Below are positions 50,700-64,000 of a stretch of DNA of 64,000 nt, in pieces; the stretch's first letter is position 1, and each line of letters begins with the position of its first letter. Origin of the DNA: an uncultured Pelagibacteraceae bacterium (GTDB lineage: Bacteria > Pseudomonadota > Alphaproteobacteria > Pelagibacterales > Pelagibacteraceae); assembly GCA_902582345.1 (NCBI GenBank), contig CACHRU010000002.1:145081-209080 (forward strand), in the 5' to 3' direction. Position numbers and translations under genes: made by a program. The notes under the pieces were generated by a model. The model ran no database searches. It saw nothing but the letters and a program-made list of their open reading frames with translations, and was not told the origin of the DNA.

Positions 50700-51941
50700 A
50701 TGAATTATTTAAACAAAATTGGCGAAAATTCAAAAAAGGCCTTTAAAAAAATCAAAAACCTTGATCACAAAATCGTTAAAAAAGTTTTAAATGATTTTGA
50801 TCAAAATATAAAAAAAAATAAAAATTTAATCATCAATGCAAATCAAAAAGATGTTAAAAATGTAAAAAGAAAACATCTAATCGACAGATTAATACTAAAT
50901 ACTAAAAGAATTGAAGGAATAAGGAACTCTATACATGAAATAATAAAATTTCCAAATCCTGTGGGAAGAGTTATTGAGACTTGGAAAAGACCAAATAATC
51001 TTTTAATCAAAAAAGTTTCTATACCAATTGGAGTTATAGGTATTATTTATGAAAGTAGACCAAATGTAACAGCTGATGTAGCTGCATTATGTTTTAAATC
51101 TGGTAATTGTGCAATTTTAAGAGGAGGCACAGAAGCGTTTAATTCTAACATTACTTTAGCAAATTTATTTAGAGATTCATTGTACACAAATCGTGTAGAT
51201 AAAAATTCTTTACAATTTATTGAAAAAAAAGAACGAAAAGTGGTCGATTATATCCTTTCAAAAATGAATAATTATATCGATGTAATTGTACCAAGGGGTG
51301 GAAAAAATTTAGTAAGAAAAGTTCAAAAAATTTCTAATGTTCATGTGATAGGTCATTTGGAAGGTTTGTGTCACATTTATTTAGATAATAATGCAAGTTT
51401 GGATATAGCAAAAAAGATTATTATAAATGCTAAAATGAGAAGAACCAGTATTTGTGGAGCATTAGAAACTTTGCTGGTAAATGATAAATTGCCAAAGACA
51501 TATCTAATATCAATAATAAATAAACTTGAAGAGTCAGGTTGTGAAGTTAGAGTAGATAAAAAGATTAATAAGTATTTTCGAAATAGATTTAAATTAGCTA
51601 AAGAAAGTGATTGGAAGACTGAATATCTAGACTCCATTTTATCAATAAAAAGTGTTAAAAATGTAAACGAAGCCGTAAATCATATTTTAAAATATGGTAC
51701 GATGCATACTGACTCAATTATTACTAAGAATTCAAAAATAGCTAAATATTTTTTAGAAAATGTAAATAGTTCTATTGCAATGCATAATGTGTCTACTCAA
51801 TTCGCAGATGGGGGTGAGTTCGGATTCGGTGGTGAAATTGGGATTTCAACGAGTAGTATGCCACCTAGAGGTCCTGTCGGTGTAAATCAACTTACATCTT
51901 ATAAATATGTTGTCACAGGTAAAGGCGTTATCAGAAAATAA
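50700..51941 (+). CDS. proA: Glutamate-5-semialdehyde dehydrogenase
   Basis: PIGVIGIIYESRPNVTADVAALCFKSGNCAILRGG; MPPRGPVGVNQLTSYKYVV. Confidence 0.96.
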   Translation: MNYLNKIGENSKKAFKKIKNLDHKIVKKVLNDFDQNIKKNKNLIINANQKDVKNVKRKHLIDRLILNTKRIEGIRNSIHEIIKFPNPVGRVIETWKRPNNLLIKKVSIPIGVIGIIYESRPNVTADVAALCFKSGNCAILRGGTEAFNSNITLANLFRDSLYTNRVDKNSLQFIEKKERKVVDYILSKMNNYIDVIVPRGGKNLVRKVQKISNVHVIGHLEGLCHIYLDNNASLDIAKKIIINAKMRRTSICGALETLLVNDKLPKTYLISIINKLEESGCEVRVDKKINKYFRNRFKLAKESDWKTEYLDSILSIKSVKNVNEAVNHILKYGTMHTDSIITKNSKIAKYFLENVNSSIAMHNVSTQFADGGEFGFGGEIGISTSSMPPRGPVGVNQLTSYKYVVTGKGVIRK

Positions 51942-51944
51942 CAT

Positions 51945-52478
51945 ATGATTAAGTACAAAGAAAATATAGGTATCTTTGGAGGATCTTTTGACCCTCCGCA
52001 TAGAGGTCATCTCTTAATTGCTAAACACAGTATAAAAAGATTAAAGTTAAAAAAACTTTATTGGCTTGTGACAAATAAAAACCCTTTAAAAGAAAAAACT
52101 TTTTTTTCTCTTAATGATAGGCTAAAAAAATCAAGGAAAATCGCAAAAAATGAAAAAAAAATTTTTGTGAAATTTTTAGAAAATAGAATAAAATCTAATA
52201 AGACTATTAAAACCCTTGAATACTTTGTAAAAAATAATAAAAAAACTAATTTTTTTCTGATAATTGGTTATGATAATCTTATTAACTTTGACAAATGGAA
52301 AGACTGGAAAAAAATATTAAAATTATGTAAACTGGTTGTATTTTCAAGAAAGGGTTATAAAAAAAAATTGAAAAAAAAAGAAATTTTAAATTCTTTGCAA
52401 GATAAACAAGTTATATTTGTTAAAAATTTTAACGTTAAAATCTCTTCTTCACAATTGAGAAATTATTATTATGGATAA
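51945..52478 (+). CDS. nadD: Nicotinate-nucleotide adenylyltransferase
   Basis: IGIFGGSFDPPHRGHLLIAKHS; WLVTNKNPLK; ISSSQLRN. Confidence 0.93.
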   Translation: MIKYKENIGIFGGSFDPPHRGHLLIAKHSIKRLKLKKLYWLVTNKNPLKEKTFFSLNDRLKKSRKIAKNEKKIFVKFLENRIKSNKTIKTLEYFVKNNKKTNFFLIIGYDNLINFDKWKDWKKILKLCKLVVFSRKGYKKKLKKKEILNSLQDKQVIFVKNFNVKISSSQLRNYYYG

Positions 52479-52481
52479 TTT

Positions 52482-52832
52482 TTGATGCAAATATCTGAAA
52501 TTAAAAAGTTTATTGAAAAAACGCTCGATGAAAATAAAGCACAAAATATTTCTACTATAGATTTGAGAAAAAAATCATATATTGCAGATTATATGATTGT
52601 AGCTTCTGGAACCTCATCAAGACATCTACAGGCATTATCAGAAATTCTTCTCTCAAAATTAAAAAAAAAAGGAGTAGAAAATTGTAGAATTGAAGGTAAA
52701 GATAGCAAAGATTGGAAATTAGTGGATGCTATAGATATTATTGTCCACATTTTTCACCCAGATAAAAGAGAATTTTACGACATTGAAAAAATGTGGTCAG
52801 AACCAATACCTAAACAAAAAGCAATAATATGA
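52482..52832 (+). CDS. rsfS: Ribosome silencing factor
   Basis: DYMIVASGTSSRHLQALSEIL; DWKLVDAIDIIVHIFHPDKREFYDIEKMW. Confidence 0.95.
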   Translation: MMQISEIKKFIEKTLDENKAQNISTIDLRKKSYIADYMIVASGTSSRHLQALSEILLSKLKKKGVENCRIEGKDSKDWKLVDAIDIIVHIFHPDKREFYDIEKMWSEPIPKQKAII

Positions 52833-53968
52833 AAAAAATATTTTTAATAATTGGAATATCTTTTTTTATTACATCGAATTCTAGTTCGAGTAATTCAGAA
52901 AAATTATACGAAAAAATTGATTTGTTTGGTGAGGTTATTGAAAAAGTAAAAGATAATTATGTTGATGAAATTGACCAAGCTGAGGTAATGGACTCAGCAA
53001 TAAATGGTGTCCTACAGTCTCTTGATCCTTATTCGGCATATATGAGCCCAGAACTTTTCAATGAAATGCAAACGGATACTAGAGGTGAGTTTGGTGGTTT
53101 AGGAATTGAAATCGGAATGGAGGCTGGTGTAGTAAAGGTGATTTCACCAATTGATGATACTCCAGCTTCAAGGGCGGGAATAAAATCAGGAGATTATATT
53201 GTTAAGATTGATGAAATACAGGTTCAAGGTAAAACTTTAATGGAAGCTGTTAAATTGATGAGGGGTAAAGTTGGAACTAGTATTAAATTAACAGTTAGAA
53301 GAAAAGGAACTAAGAAAGCTTTAGAATTTAAAATAAGAAGAGAGGTAATTGAAGTTCAATCTGTTGATGCAAAAATACTAGGAGATAAAAAAAAGATAGG
53401 GTACATAAGACTTAAATCTTTCAATGAAAATAGTGATAAGCAATTTATAAAGAATATTAAATCTTTTGAAAAGAAAGAAAAACCAATCGGATATATAATT
53501 GATCTAAGAAATAATCCTGGAGGACTTTTAACACAAGCGATTAGTATAACTGATTTTTTTCTTGAAGATGGTGAAATTGTTTCTACTAAGGGAAGAAAAT
53601 CATCAGAAACCAGAAAGTTTTTTGCTAGAGCCGGTGACGGTATTAATGGAAAACCGGTAATTGTAATGATCAATAATGGATCAGCATCAGCATCTGAAAT
53701 TTTTGCAGGCGCCTTGCAAGATCACAAGAGAGCAATTGTTCTTGGTGAAAACACTTATGGTAAAGGTTCAGTACAATCTATAATTCCCCTGAGAAATGGT
53801 GGAGGTATGAGATTAACTATTTCAAAATATTATTTACCATCTGGTAAATCTATTTCTGAAGTCGGTGTTACACCAGACATAATTTTAGAAGAGTCGGGGG
53901 ATAATTTTGTTATAAATACAGAAACTGATAATCAACTAAATTATGCGATTAAACTGTTCACATCTTGA
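52829..53968 (+). CDS. ctpA: C-terminal processing peptidase (S41 family)
   Basis: PDZ domain; VMINNGSASASEIFAGALQDHKRAIVLGENTYGKGSVQ. Confidence 0.94.
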   Translation: MKKIFLIIGISFFITSNSSSSNSEKLYEKIDLFGEVIEKVKDNYVDEIDQAEVMDSAINGVLQSLDPYSAYMSPELFNEMQTDTRGEFGGLGIEIGMEAGVVKVISPIDDTPASRAGIKSGDYIVKIDEIQVQGKTLMEAVKLMRGKVGTSIKLTVRRKGTKKALEFKIRREVIEVQSVDAKILGDKKKIGYIRLKSFNENSDKQFIKNIKSFEKKEKPIGYIIDLRNNPGGLLTQAISITDFFLEDGEIVSTKGRKSSETRKFFARAGDGINGKPVIVMINNGSASASEIFAGALQDHKRAIVLGENTYGKGSVQSIIPLRNGGGMRLTISKYYLPSGKSISEVGVTPDIILEESGDNFVINTETDNQLNYAIKLFTS

Positions 53969-53971
53969 TAA

Positions 53972-54442
53972 ATGGATAAAAAAAAATTACCTTTACGAAT
54001 GGGTGTTGGTGTTGTCGTGTTAAACTCTAAAAATAAAGTTTTTGTTGCAAAACGTAAAGACAATGCAGTGGATAAGTGGCAAATGCCTCAAGGTGGAGTA
54101 GATCAAAATGAAGACCTTGTAACAGCAATGAGAAGAGAGCTCGACGAAGAAACAAGTATAAAAAATATTTCTATATTAAAAACAATAGACAAATGGCTCG
54201 AATATGAATTACCTAAAAACCTAGTTGGAATAATATGGAAAGGTAAATTCAGAGGTCAAAAACAAAAATGGTTTATTGTAAAATTTTTAGGTGATGATAA
54301 AGAAATAAACATCGAAACGCAAAAGCCAGAATTCATAGAGTGGAAATGGATTAACGTTGAAGATTTACCAAAAGTTATTGTTGATTTCAAAAAACATGTT
54401 TATGAGGAACTTGTTCCAGAAATAAAAAAAGTTATTGGCTAA
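53972..54442 (+). CDS. rppH: RNA pyrophosphohydrolase (Nudix)
   Basis: MPQGGVDQNEDLVTAMRRELDEETSIKN Nudix box. Confidence 0.93.
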   Translation: MDKKKLPLRMGVGVVVLNSKNKVFVAKRKDNAVDKWQMPQGGVDQNEDLVTAMRRELDEETSIKNISILKTIDKWLEYELPKNLVGIIWKGKFRGQKQKWFIVKFLGDDKEINIETQKPEFIEWKWINVEDLPKVIVDFKKHVYEELVPEIKKVIG

Positions 54443-54823
54443 TATTTTTTAACCCCTCGATTTTATAAGAAAGTATATATTTTTCTTTATCGGTACAATC
54501 CTCTAGGTTAAGATCTTTTGTTGCTTTATCAATTTGTTCTTGAATTTCATCTTTTGAAAATTCTTTAGAATTTTTCACTGTAGAAGATAAAATCAACAAG
54601 GTATCATTTGAAAACTCTACAATCCCCTCTTCTAAAAAAAACTTTTCTTTTTTTTGTGAACCAATTATCTCAACAAATCCTGGACGTAAAAAAGTAACAA
54701 TAGGAATATGATTTTTTAATACTCCCATTTCACCTTCAAAAGATGGTATTGTAACAAGGTTTGCTGAACCTTTAAAAATTATTTTTGCTGGACTTATTAT
54801 CTCAACTTTAAAGTCTTCAGGCA

Positions 54824-54824
<1 letters not shown>
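54432..54824 (-). CDS. atpC: F1-ATPase epsilon subunit
   Basis: FKVEIISPAKIIFKGSANLVTIPSFEGEMGVLKNHIPIVTFLRPG. Confidence 0.94.
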
Positions 54825-57134
<2,310 letters not shown>

Positions 57135-57135
<1 letters not shown>

Positions 57136-58666
57136 TATTTTAAATCTTTTTTAATTTTTTCAATGATATTGATAAGATCTTTTTCGATCTTCTCATCTAA
57201 TTTACCGCTTGTGTGAATGTTTTCAAAAATTTCAGGTTTATTATTTTTTATTTCTTCGATTAGTTTTTTTTCAAATGAATTTATCATACTTAAATCTAAA
57301 TTATCTAGATATCCATTTACTCCTGAAAAAATTGTTACCACTTGTTCAGCTACAGTAAGTGGGGAGTATTGGTTTTGTTTTAAAAGCTCTGTTAATTTTG
57401 AACCTCTATTTAATAATTTTTGTGTTGATGCATCCAAATCTGATCCAAATTGTGCAAAAGCAGCCATTTCTCGGTATTGGGCTAATTCTAGCTTTATCGA
57501 TCCCGCCACTTTCTTCATTGCTTTTGTCTGTGCTGCAGATCCTACTCTAGAAACAGATAAACCAACGTTTACAGCAGGTCTTATACCTTGGTTAAATAAC
57601 TCTGTTTCAAGAAAAATTTGGCCATCTGTAATTGAAATCACGTTTGTAGGAATATAAGCGGAAACATCGCCAGCTTGTGTTTCAATTATTGGAAGTGCTG
57701 TTAGTGAACCACCACCTTTATCATCATTTAATTTTGCAGCCCTTTCAAGTAATCTACTATGTAAATAAAAGACATCACCAGGATATGCTTCTCTGCCTGG
57801 TGGTCTTCTCAATAATAAAGACATTTGTCTATATGCAACTGCTTGTTTCGAAAGATCATCATATATTATTAAAGCATGCATACCATTGTCTCGGAAGTAT
57901 TCACCAATAGTGCAACCTGTATAGGGAGCTAAAAATTGTAAAGGTGCGGAGTCGGATGCCGTCGCAGAAACGACTGTTGTATATTTCATCGCACCTGCAT
58001 CTTCTAATGTTTTTACTATTTGAGCAACGGTAGATCTTTTTGACCTATAGCGACATAAACACAATATAATTTTTTAGACTCGTCATTCGATTCATTAACA
58101 GCTTTTTGATTAATTATTGTGTCAACAGCGACCGCTGTTTTACCTGTTTGTCTATCTCCGATTATCAATTCTCTTTGACCTCGTCCGATTGGAATAAGGC
58201 TATCTATAGCCTTCAGACCTGTTTGCATTGGCTCATTGACTGACTTTCTTGGAATTATTCCTGGGGCTTTAACTTCGACTCTTTGTCTTTTTACTTTAGT
58301 AGGTAGTGATCCTTTTCCATCTATAGGATTGCCTAATCCATCAACAACTCTTCCTAAAAGTTCTTTTCCAACTGGAACATCAACAATAGATTTAGTTCTT
58401 TTAACTATGTCACCTTCTTTAATTTCTCTATCGTCACCGAATATTACTATTCCAACATTATCACTTTCTAAATTTAGTGCCATTCCTTTTGAGCCATCTT
58501 TAAACTCAACCATTTCTCCTGCCTGAACATTATCTAGTCCGTATACTCTTGCTATACCGTCACCAACAGATAGTACCTTGCCAACCTCTGAAATTTCAGC
58601 TTTTTCACTGAAATTTTTAATTTGTTCTTTTAGTAATTTAGTTACTTCTGAGGGATTTATTTCCAT
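57135..58666 (-). pseudogene. atpA: F1-ATPase alpha subunit, reading frame split by apparent 1-nt deletion (likely sequence error; gene probably functional)
   Basis: ORFs 58016..58666 ([12 protein letters not shown]...[11 protein letters not shown]) and 57135..58064 ([29 protein letters not shown]...) join as ...AIGQK|RSTVAQ... if one A is added to the A5 run (plus-strand T-run 58037-58041). Confidence 0.95.
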
Positions 58667-58667
58667 T

Positions 58668-59225
58668 TTAATTTTCCAGCATCAATTTTTCGTATTTTCT
58701 TAATTTATTCTTAATCGAAGAATCTATCATTAAACTACCAATTTGAATTTTAAAACCACCAATCAAACTTTCATCTATTTTATAATTCAAATTGATTGAG
58801 GAGTTTAAAACCGATGAAAGCTCTCCATTCAATTTTTTTATTTCATTTTCTGATAGCTTTTTTGATGATATTATTGAAGCAGAAACTTCTTTATTTTCAA
58901 TTGATACTAATTTGATAAAATTATCAATAATTCTTTCTAAAAAAAATATTCTTCTTTTCTTAACTAATAAATTCAAAAAGTTTTCTAAATTTTTTGGGGC
59001 CTGTAACATTCCAGATATTTTTTTTAAAACCAAAGATTGTTCTTGAATATTTTTAGTAGGATTTTGAATGAAATTTTTGAAATCCTTATTTTCTCTATAT
59101 ATTTTTAAAAGTGTTATTAACTTCTCATTAACGACTTTTAATTCAGAATTCTCTTTTGATACTTCAAACAAAGCAAGCGCGTATCTGCCAGCGGTCTCAG
59201 ATGAGAATGATTTATTTGTAGTCAA
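58668..59225 (-). CDS. atpH: F1-ATPase delta subunit
   Basis: [26 protein letters not shown]-terminal [35 protein letters not shown]. Confidence 0.94.
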   Translation of the reverse strand: MTTNKSFSSETAGRYALALFEVSKENSELKVVNEKLITLLKIYRENKDFKNFIQNPTKNIQEQSLVLKKISGMLQAPKNLENFLNLLVKKRRIFFLERIIDNFIKLVSIENKEVSASIISSKKLSENEIKKLNGELSSVLNSSINLNYKIDESLIGGFKIQIGSLMIDSSIKNKLRKYEKLMLEN

Positions 59226-59305
59226 TTTAATACCTATAAGAGTTCTAGATTAAAAATTGTTTCGTACCATATGAAATAATCGTCTTCAAGGTGCTTTACT
59301 GTAAT

Positions 59306-61263
59306 TTAAACAAAATTAACTGGGTCAACATCAACCGTGAGTTTAATTTTAGGGGAGATTTTGAGGCTATCCAAGCATTTCTCAAGAAGCTCTTTATTTT
59401 CTTTTCTTTGGTCGGTTTTTATTAACAATCTGGTTCTAAAATTTTTTCTCACTTTATGTAATGGAGAGTCGACTGGTCCTAAAATTTCTAAATTGGTTTT
59501 TTTCAAAATTTCATTTTTTATTTCTTGAGCTCCCCTGAAACTATTCTCTTTAATTTTTGACGATACAATAATCGATATAAGTTTTTTAAATGGAGGTAAA
59601 TTATTTTTTTTTCTAATCTTAAGTTCATTTTCTAAGAAATCAGTTGGATTATTTTTAACTAAATCTTGAAGTATTTCATTTGTAGGAGTAATTGTTTGAT
59701 AAATTATTTGCGAGTCTGATTCAAATCTTCCTGCTCTACCACTTAATTGATTATATAATTGTATATTTTTTCTGTTGATCTTAAATCAAAACCTCTTCCA
59801 GAGAAATCTGCATCTACAACTACGATGCAGTTTAATTTTGGAAAATTAAAACCTTTTGAAATCATTTGAGTCGCAACTAAAATATTAATTTTATTTTTTT
59901 CAATTTCTCTTAACATTTCAATATTAGTTTTATTCTGAGTTAAATAATCGCTGGAAATAATCTTTATTTTTTTATTGGGAAATTTTTTTTTAACTTCTTC
60001 AAATATTTTTTCTACTCCTGGGTTAAACATTTTAAAATCACACGAATTTTTTTTATTTCTACAATGTCTTTTTATTTGAGCGGAATGACCACAGTAATGA
60101 CAAAAAATTTTTTCTGAATATTTATGATAAGTTAAATAAATTGAACAGTTTGGACAAGTATGTTTAAAACCACAATTTTTACAAATTAAAAAAGTTGAAT
60201 ATCCTCGTCTATTTAAAAAAAATAACACTTGATTTTTTTTTTTTAAATATTCCTCAACTATTTTTTGTGTTTCCTCTGCAATAAAATTGTTTTTAATTTT
60301 ATTTAAATTAAGATTAATAATTTTTGATTTAGGGAATGGGAAATTTTTATATCTTTTTTTTAAAGATGTAATGTTATATTTTTTCCTTTTGATATTATAA
60401 AAAGTTTCAAGTGATGGTATTGAAGTAACTAGGTAAATTGGAATATTTTCAAAAGAAGCTCGCACGATACCCATATCTCTAGCATTATAAATTAAGCTTT
60501 CCTCTTGCTTGTAAGAAGTATCATGCTCTTCATCAATAATTATTAATCCAAGTTTAGAAAAAGGTAAAAGTAAAGAAGATCTTGCTCCTATTACGAGTTT
60601 AATTTTATTTTTTATAACCCCTTGCCAAATTTTTCTTTTAGTTTTTGGAGTAACTTTTGAATGCCAAATGCACGGTTCAAATCCGAAAAAATCGCTAAAT
60701 CTTTCCCTAAATTGGTTGGTCAAAAATATTTCTGGGAGCATAACAAGAACTTGTTTGTTAGTTTTAAGAACTTTTTTTATTTTTTCAAAATAAACTAATG
60801 TTTTCCCTGACCCTGTTACACCTTGAAGAACAGAAACACTAAAATTGTTTCCAAATCTTTCTAGATCACTTAGTGATTTTTTCTGATCGTGATTCAACTC
60901 AAACAGTTTTCCCTTATTTAAAATTTTTGACTCTTTATAAGAACTTTCTTCTTTAAAAAGACTTTTTTTATTACTAATACACATTTTTAAAACAAGGCCT
61001 TTTGAAACAAGATTATAACTCGAAAACCAGTTGATAAAATGAACCAAGTTTTCATTAATTGATAAATTTTCAAATCTTTTTTTTACTAGCTTGATCTTAA
61101 ATTTTTTTGATGTTGTTTGTTGTTTGTTCCAAACCACACCTATTTCTGTTTTATTTCCGAACGGAACTTCAACGATATCCCCGATTGACAAAGATTTAAT
61201 GTTTCCTTTTCCATAAGTTAACGGATAATTGAATATTTTAGGTAATAGGACCGGTATATCCAT
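59306..61263 (-). pseudogene. priA: Primosomal protein N' (PriA helicase), reading frame split by apparent 1-nt deletion (likely sequence error)
   Basis: ORF 59743..61263 (LQGVTGSGKTLVYFEKI; IIDEEHDTSYKQEE; CPNCSIYLTYHKYSEKIFCHYCGH; VDADFSGRGFDLRSTEK) stops early; the continuation NIQLYNQLSGRAGRFESDSQ...DSPLHKVRKNFRTRLLIKTD...DVDPVNFV is in another frame. One extra A in the A6 run (plus T-run 59766-59771) restores ...RSTEKNIQLYNQLSGRAG... Confidence 0.93.
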
Positions 61264-61293
61264 AAGATACGATTTTAAATATATTTATTATAA

Positions 61294-62697
61294 TTAAAAA
61301 TGAATTGGTCTTTTATCAACAGCTAACGCCGCCTCTTTAATTGCCTCTGTGTGTGTTGGATGAGCATGACATGTTCTAGCTATATCTTCTGAACTTGCTC
61401 CAAACTCCATAGCTATAGCCATTTCAGCTATCATATCCCCACTATGAGGACCAATAATATGAACACCTAAAACTTTGTCCGTTTCAGAGTTTGCTAATAT
61501 TTTAACAAAACCCTCAGTTTCATTATTCACTTTTGCTCTGGAGTTGGCTAAAAAAGGAAATTTACCAATTTTGTAATTAATATTTTCCTTTTTTAATTCT
61601 TCCTCAGTTTTGCCTACAGCTGCAACTTCTGGTGAAGTATATATCACTCCAGGTATCACATCGTAATTAACATGGCCTGCTTGTCCAGCCAAAATTTCAG
61701 CTACAGCTATTCCCTCTTCCTCTGCTTTGTGAGCTAACATCGGTCCTTTTATTACATCTCCAATTGCAAAAATATTTTTTACATTTGTTTGTAATTTAGT
61801 ATTAACTTCTACCCTGCCTTTTAAGTCTGTTTTAACTCCAGCTTTATCTAAGTGTAATCCACTGGTAAAAGGTTTTCTACCGACTGAAATCAAAACCTTT
61901 TCTGAAATAATTTCTTTTTTTGCTTTACTTAAAATATCTTCATAATTTACATTAACGTTTGTTCCACTTTTTTTAACACTTAACACCTTTGAATTAAGTT
62001 TAAACTCTATTCCTTGTTTCGATAATATCTTTTTAAATTCATTAGAAATTTCTCTATCCATACCAGGAGTGATATGGTCAAGATATTCTAAAACTGTAAC
62101 TTTTGATCCTAGTCTTGACCAAACTGAGCCCATTTCCAAACCAATGTAGCCTCCGCCTATAACAATCATGGACTTTGGAACTTTTTCAAGAGAAAGAGCG
62201 CCTGTTGATGAAATAATGTTTTTTTCATCAATATTCACGCCAGGAATATTTGTGTGCATTGAACCCGTTGCTATAACAATATTTTTGGATTTGTAAGTTT
62301 TTTTTTCTTTTTCATTTGAAACTTGTATCTCATTTTTATTTTTAAACTCACCTTTTCCTTTCAAATATGTAACTTTATTTTTTTTAAAAAGAAATTCTAC
62401 TCCTTTAGTAAGTATTTGAACTGATTTATCTTTGTTAGACATCATTTTTTTTACATTTAATTTCAAATCACTTATTTCGATTCCCTGTAAGTTAAAATCG
62501 TTTTTTGCTTTAGCATAATTTTCAGAAAGATTAAGGAGACTTTTAGATGGTATACAACCTACATTGAGACACGTTCCACCTAAAGTTCCTCTACTTTCTA
62601 CGCAGGCAGTTTTAAGACCAAGTTGTGCGGCTCTAATAGCGCATACATATCCACCTGGGCCTCCACCAATAACTATTAAATCAAATTCATTTTCCAT
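61294..62697 (-). CDS. lpdA: Dihydrolipoyl dehydrogenase
   Basis: IGGGPGGYVCAIRAAQLGLKTACVE; GGTCLNVGCIPSKSLL; CHAHPTHTEAIKEAAL. Confidence 0.97.
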   Translation of the reverse strand: MENEFDLIVIGGGPGGYVCAIRAAQLGLKTACVESRGTLGGTCLNVGCIPSKSLLNLSENYAKAKNDFNLQGIEISDLKLNVKKMMSNKDKSVQILTKGVEFLFKKNKVTYLKGKGEFKNKNEIQVSNEKEKKTYKSKNIVIATGSMHTNIPGVNIDEKNIISSTGALSLEKVPKSMIVIGGGYIGLEMGSVWSRLGSKVTVLEYLDHITPGMDREISNEFKKILSKQGIEFKLNSKVLSVKKSGTNVNVNYEDILSKAKKEIISEKVLISVGRKPFTSGLHLDKAGVKTDLKGRVEVNTKLQTNVKNIFAIGDVIKGPMLAHKAEEEGIAVAEILAGQAGHVNYDVIPGVIYTSPEVAAVGKTEEELKKENINYKIGKFPFLANSRAKVNNETEGFVKILANSETDKVLGVHIIGPHSGDMIAEMAIAMEFGASSEDIARTCHAHPTHTEAIKEAALAVDKRPIHF

Positions 62698-62699
62698 TT

Positions 62700-63998
62700 T
62701 TATAGGTTTAAAAATAATCTTTTTGGTTGTTCAAGAGAGTCTTTAATAATTTTTAAAAAGGAAACTGCCTCTTTGCCATCAATAATTCTATGGTCATAAG
62801 ACAAAGCTAAATACATTATTGGCCTAACAATAACGTTACCATCCTTTACAATTGGTCTCTCTACAATGTTGTGCATACCTAGAACTGCAGATTGGGGTGG
62901 ATTTAAAATAGGAGTTGATAACATCGAACCGTAAATCCCCCCGTTTGTTATCGTAAATGTTCCACCTTGCAAATCGTCTATTGTAATTTTTCCGTCTCTA
63001 GCTTTTTGGCTCAGATCTCCAATATTTTTCTCAATTTCTGCGAACGACATTTCATCCGAATTTCTCAAGACTGGAACGACCAAACCTCTCTCGGTGCCAA
63101 CTGCAATACTTATATTGTAATAATTTTTATAGACTATTTCTTCCCCTTGAATTTCTGCGTTTATCGCTGGATAATTTTTAAGACCTAATACGCAAGCTTT
63201 TACAAAAAATGACATGAAACCAAGTTTTACTCCATATTTTTTTTGAAACTCTTCCTTATAATTGTTTCTCATTAAAATTACTTCATTCATATCAACTTCA
63301 TTAAAAGTCGTAAGCATTGCAGCTGTTTGTTGAGCTTCTTTTAATCTTTTTGCAATAGTCGCTCTCAACCTTGTCATTTTAATTCTTTCCTCTGGACCAT
63401 GAAGTCTTCGTCTTTCTGAGGTTTGAGGTTTGGTTCCCATAAGATTCATTATATCTTCCTTGAGCACTAATCCATTTTTTCCAGTTCCTTCTACTTCTTC
63501 TAAATTTATATTCGACTCGGAGGCCATCTTCCTTGCAGATGGTGTTGCACCTTTTTGATTACTTGGAATCTTTTTTTCTTTATGGATTTGATCAAGTACA
63601 AGAGGTTTTGCTTCGTGAATAATTTTCTCATTTTTTTCCTCAATATTGTTAAGAACTAAAGGGGCTTCCTTTATAACTTCTTTTTGACTGTGTTCTTTTA
63701 TATTTTTTGGTGGAGTATACTTTTTTTCTGCGCTTGATTCTTTTGGCTTAGCTACAGTATCTTTTTTTGATATTGTTCCTAACAAAGATCCTACGTTTAC
63801 AGTTTCACCTTCTTTAACACTTATCTTTTCTAAAATTCCTGATGAAGGAGATGGAACTTCGACATTTACTTTGTCTGTCTCCAACTCTACAAGTGGTTCG
63901 TCTGAAGATACTTTCTCTCCCTGACTTTTTAACCATTTTGAAACAGTTGCCTCTGTAACTGACTCACCTAAAGTTGGAACTACAATTTTATCTGACAT
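62700..63998 (-). CDS. sucB: 2-oxoglutarate dehydrogenase E2 (dihydrolipoyllysine succinyltransferase)
   Basis: [24 protein letters not shown]...[60 protein letters not shown]. Confidence 0.96.
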   Translation of the reverse strand: MSDKIVVPTLGESVTEATVSKWLKSQGEKVSSDEPLVELETDKVNVEVPSPSSGILEKISVKEGETVNVGSLLGTISKKDTVAKPKESSAEKKYTPPKNIKEHSQKEVIKEAPLVLNNIEEKNEKIIHEAKPLVLDQIHKEKKIPSNQKGATPSARKMASESNINLEEVEGTGKNGLVLKEDIMNLMGTKPQTSERRRLHGPEERIKMTRLRATIAKRLKEAQQTAAMLTTFNEVDMNEVILMRNNYKEEFQKKYGVKLGFMSFFVKACVLGLKNYPAINAEIQGEEIVYKNYYNISIAVGTERGLVVPVLRNSDEMSFAEIEKNIGDLSQKARDGKITIDDLQGGTFTITNGGIYGSMLSTPILNPPQSAVLGMHNIVERPIVKDGNVIVRPIMYLALSYDHRIIDGKEAVSFLKIIKDSLEQPKRLFLNL

Positions 63999-64000
63999 TA

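Noticed and set aside
57359-57910. Plus-strand ORFs 57359..57550 and 57677..57910
   Set aside because: Antisense to atpA; no family signal.
58016-58064. Programmed ribosomal frameshifting in atpA
   Set aside because: No known precedent for F1 alpha subunit, no clear stimulatory structure seen, and an identical type of A-run break in nearby priA points to sequence error.
59306-59506. Treating the 66-aa ORF as a separate small protein
   Set aside because: It is the C-terminal end of PriA in the shifted frame.

Overview
AT-rich, gene-dense window that looks like a streamlined SAR11/Pelagibacter-type alphaproteobacterial chromosome segment (inferred from gene content, short intergenic gaps and a SAM-II::metX arrangement; no database search was possible). 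It is almost entirely core metabolism and housekeeping: thrS (partial), gltBD, uppP, a thiolase / acetoacetyl-CoA ligase pair, aceE-aceF, a TAXI-TRAP transporter, a SUV3-like helicase-fdxA-carD cluster, argH-lysA-plsC, tyrA-hisC, metX-metW-gloB, rplU-rpmA-obgE-proB-proA-nadD-rsfS-ctpA-rppH, F1-ATPase atpHAGDC, priA and lpd-sucB. There are two tRNAs (Arg-ACG, Leu-CAA). No CRISPR array, phage, IS element or obvious defence island was seen. Main items for a second look: (1) atpA and priA each carry an apparent one-base deletion in an A-homopolymer; (2) a lipoyl domain is fused to the N-terminus of the AceE-type E1p and is about 72% identical by hand count to the lipoyl domain of the adjacent AceF; (3) a 24-aa Lys/Arg-only-like peptide gene, absent from the ORF track, has its own SD and terminator; (4) a 59-aa Cys-rich protein, also absent from the track, lies behind two Fur-type palindromes; (5) a SAM-II aptamer before metX has a visible mutually exclusive terminator/antiterminator; (6) a perfect hairpin terminator sits between the TAXI receptor and its permease; (7) an LptM-like mini-lipoprotein lies between argH and lysA.
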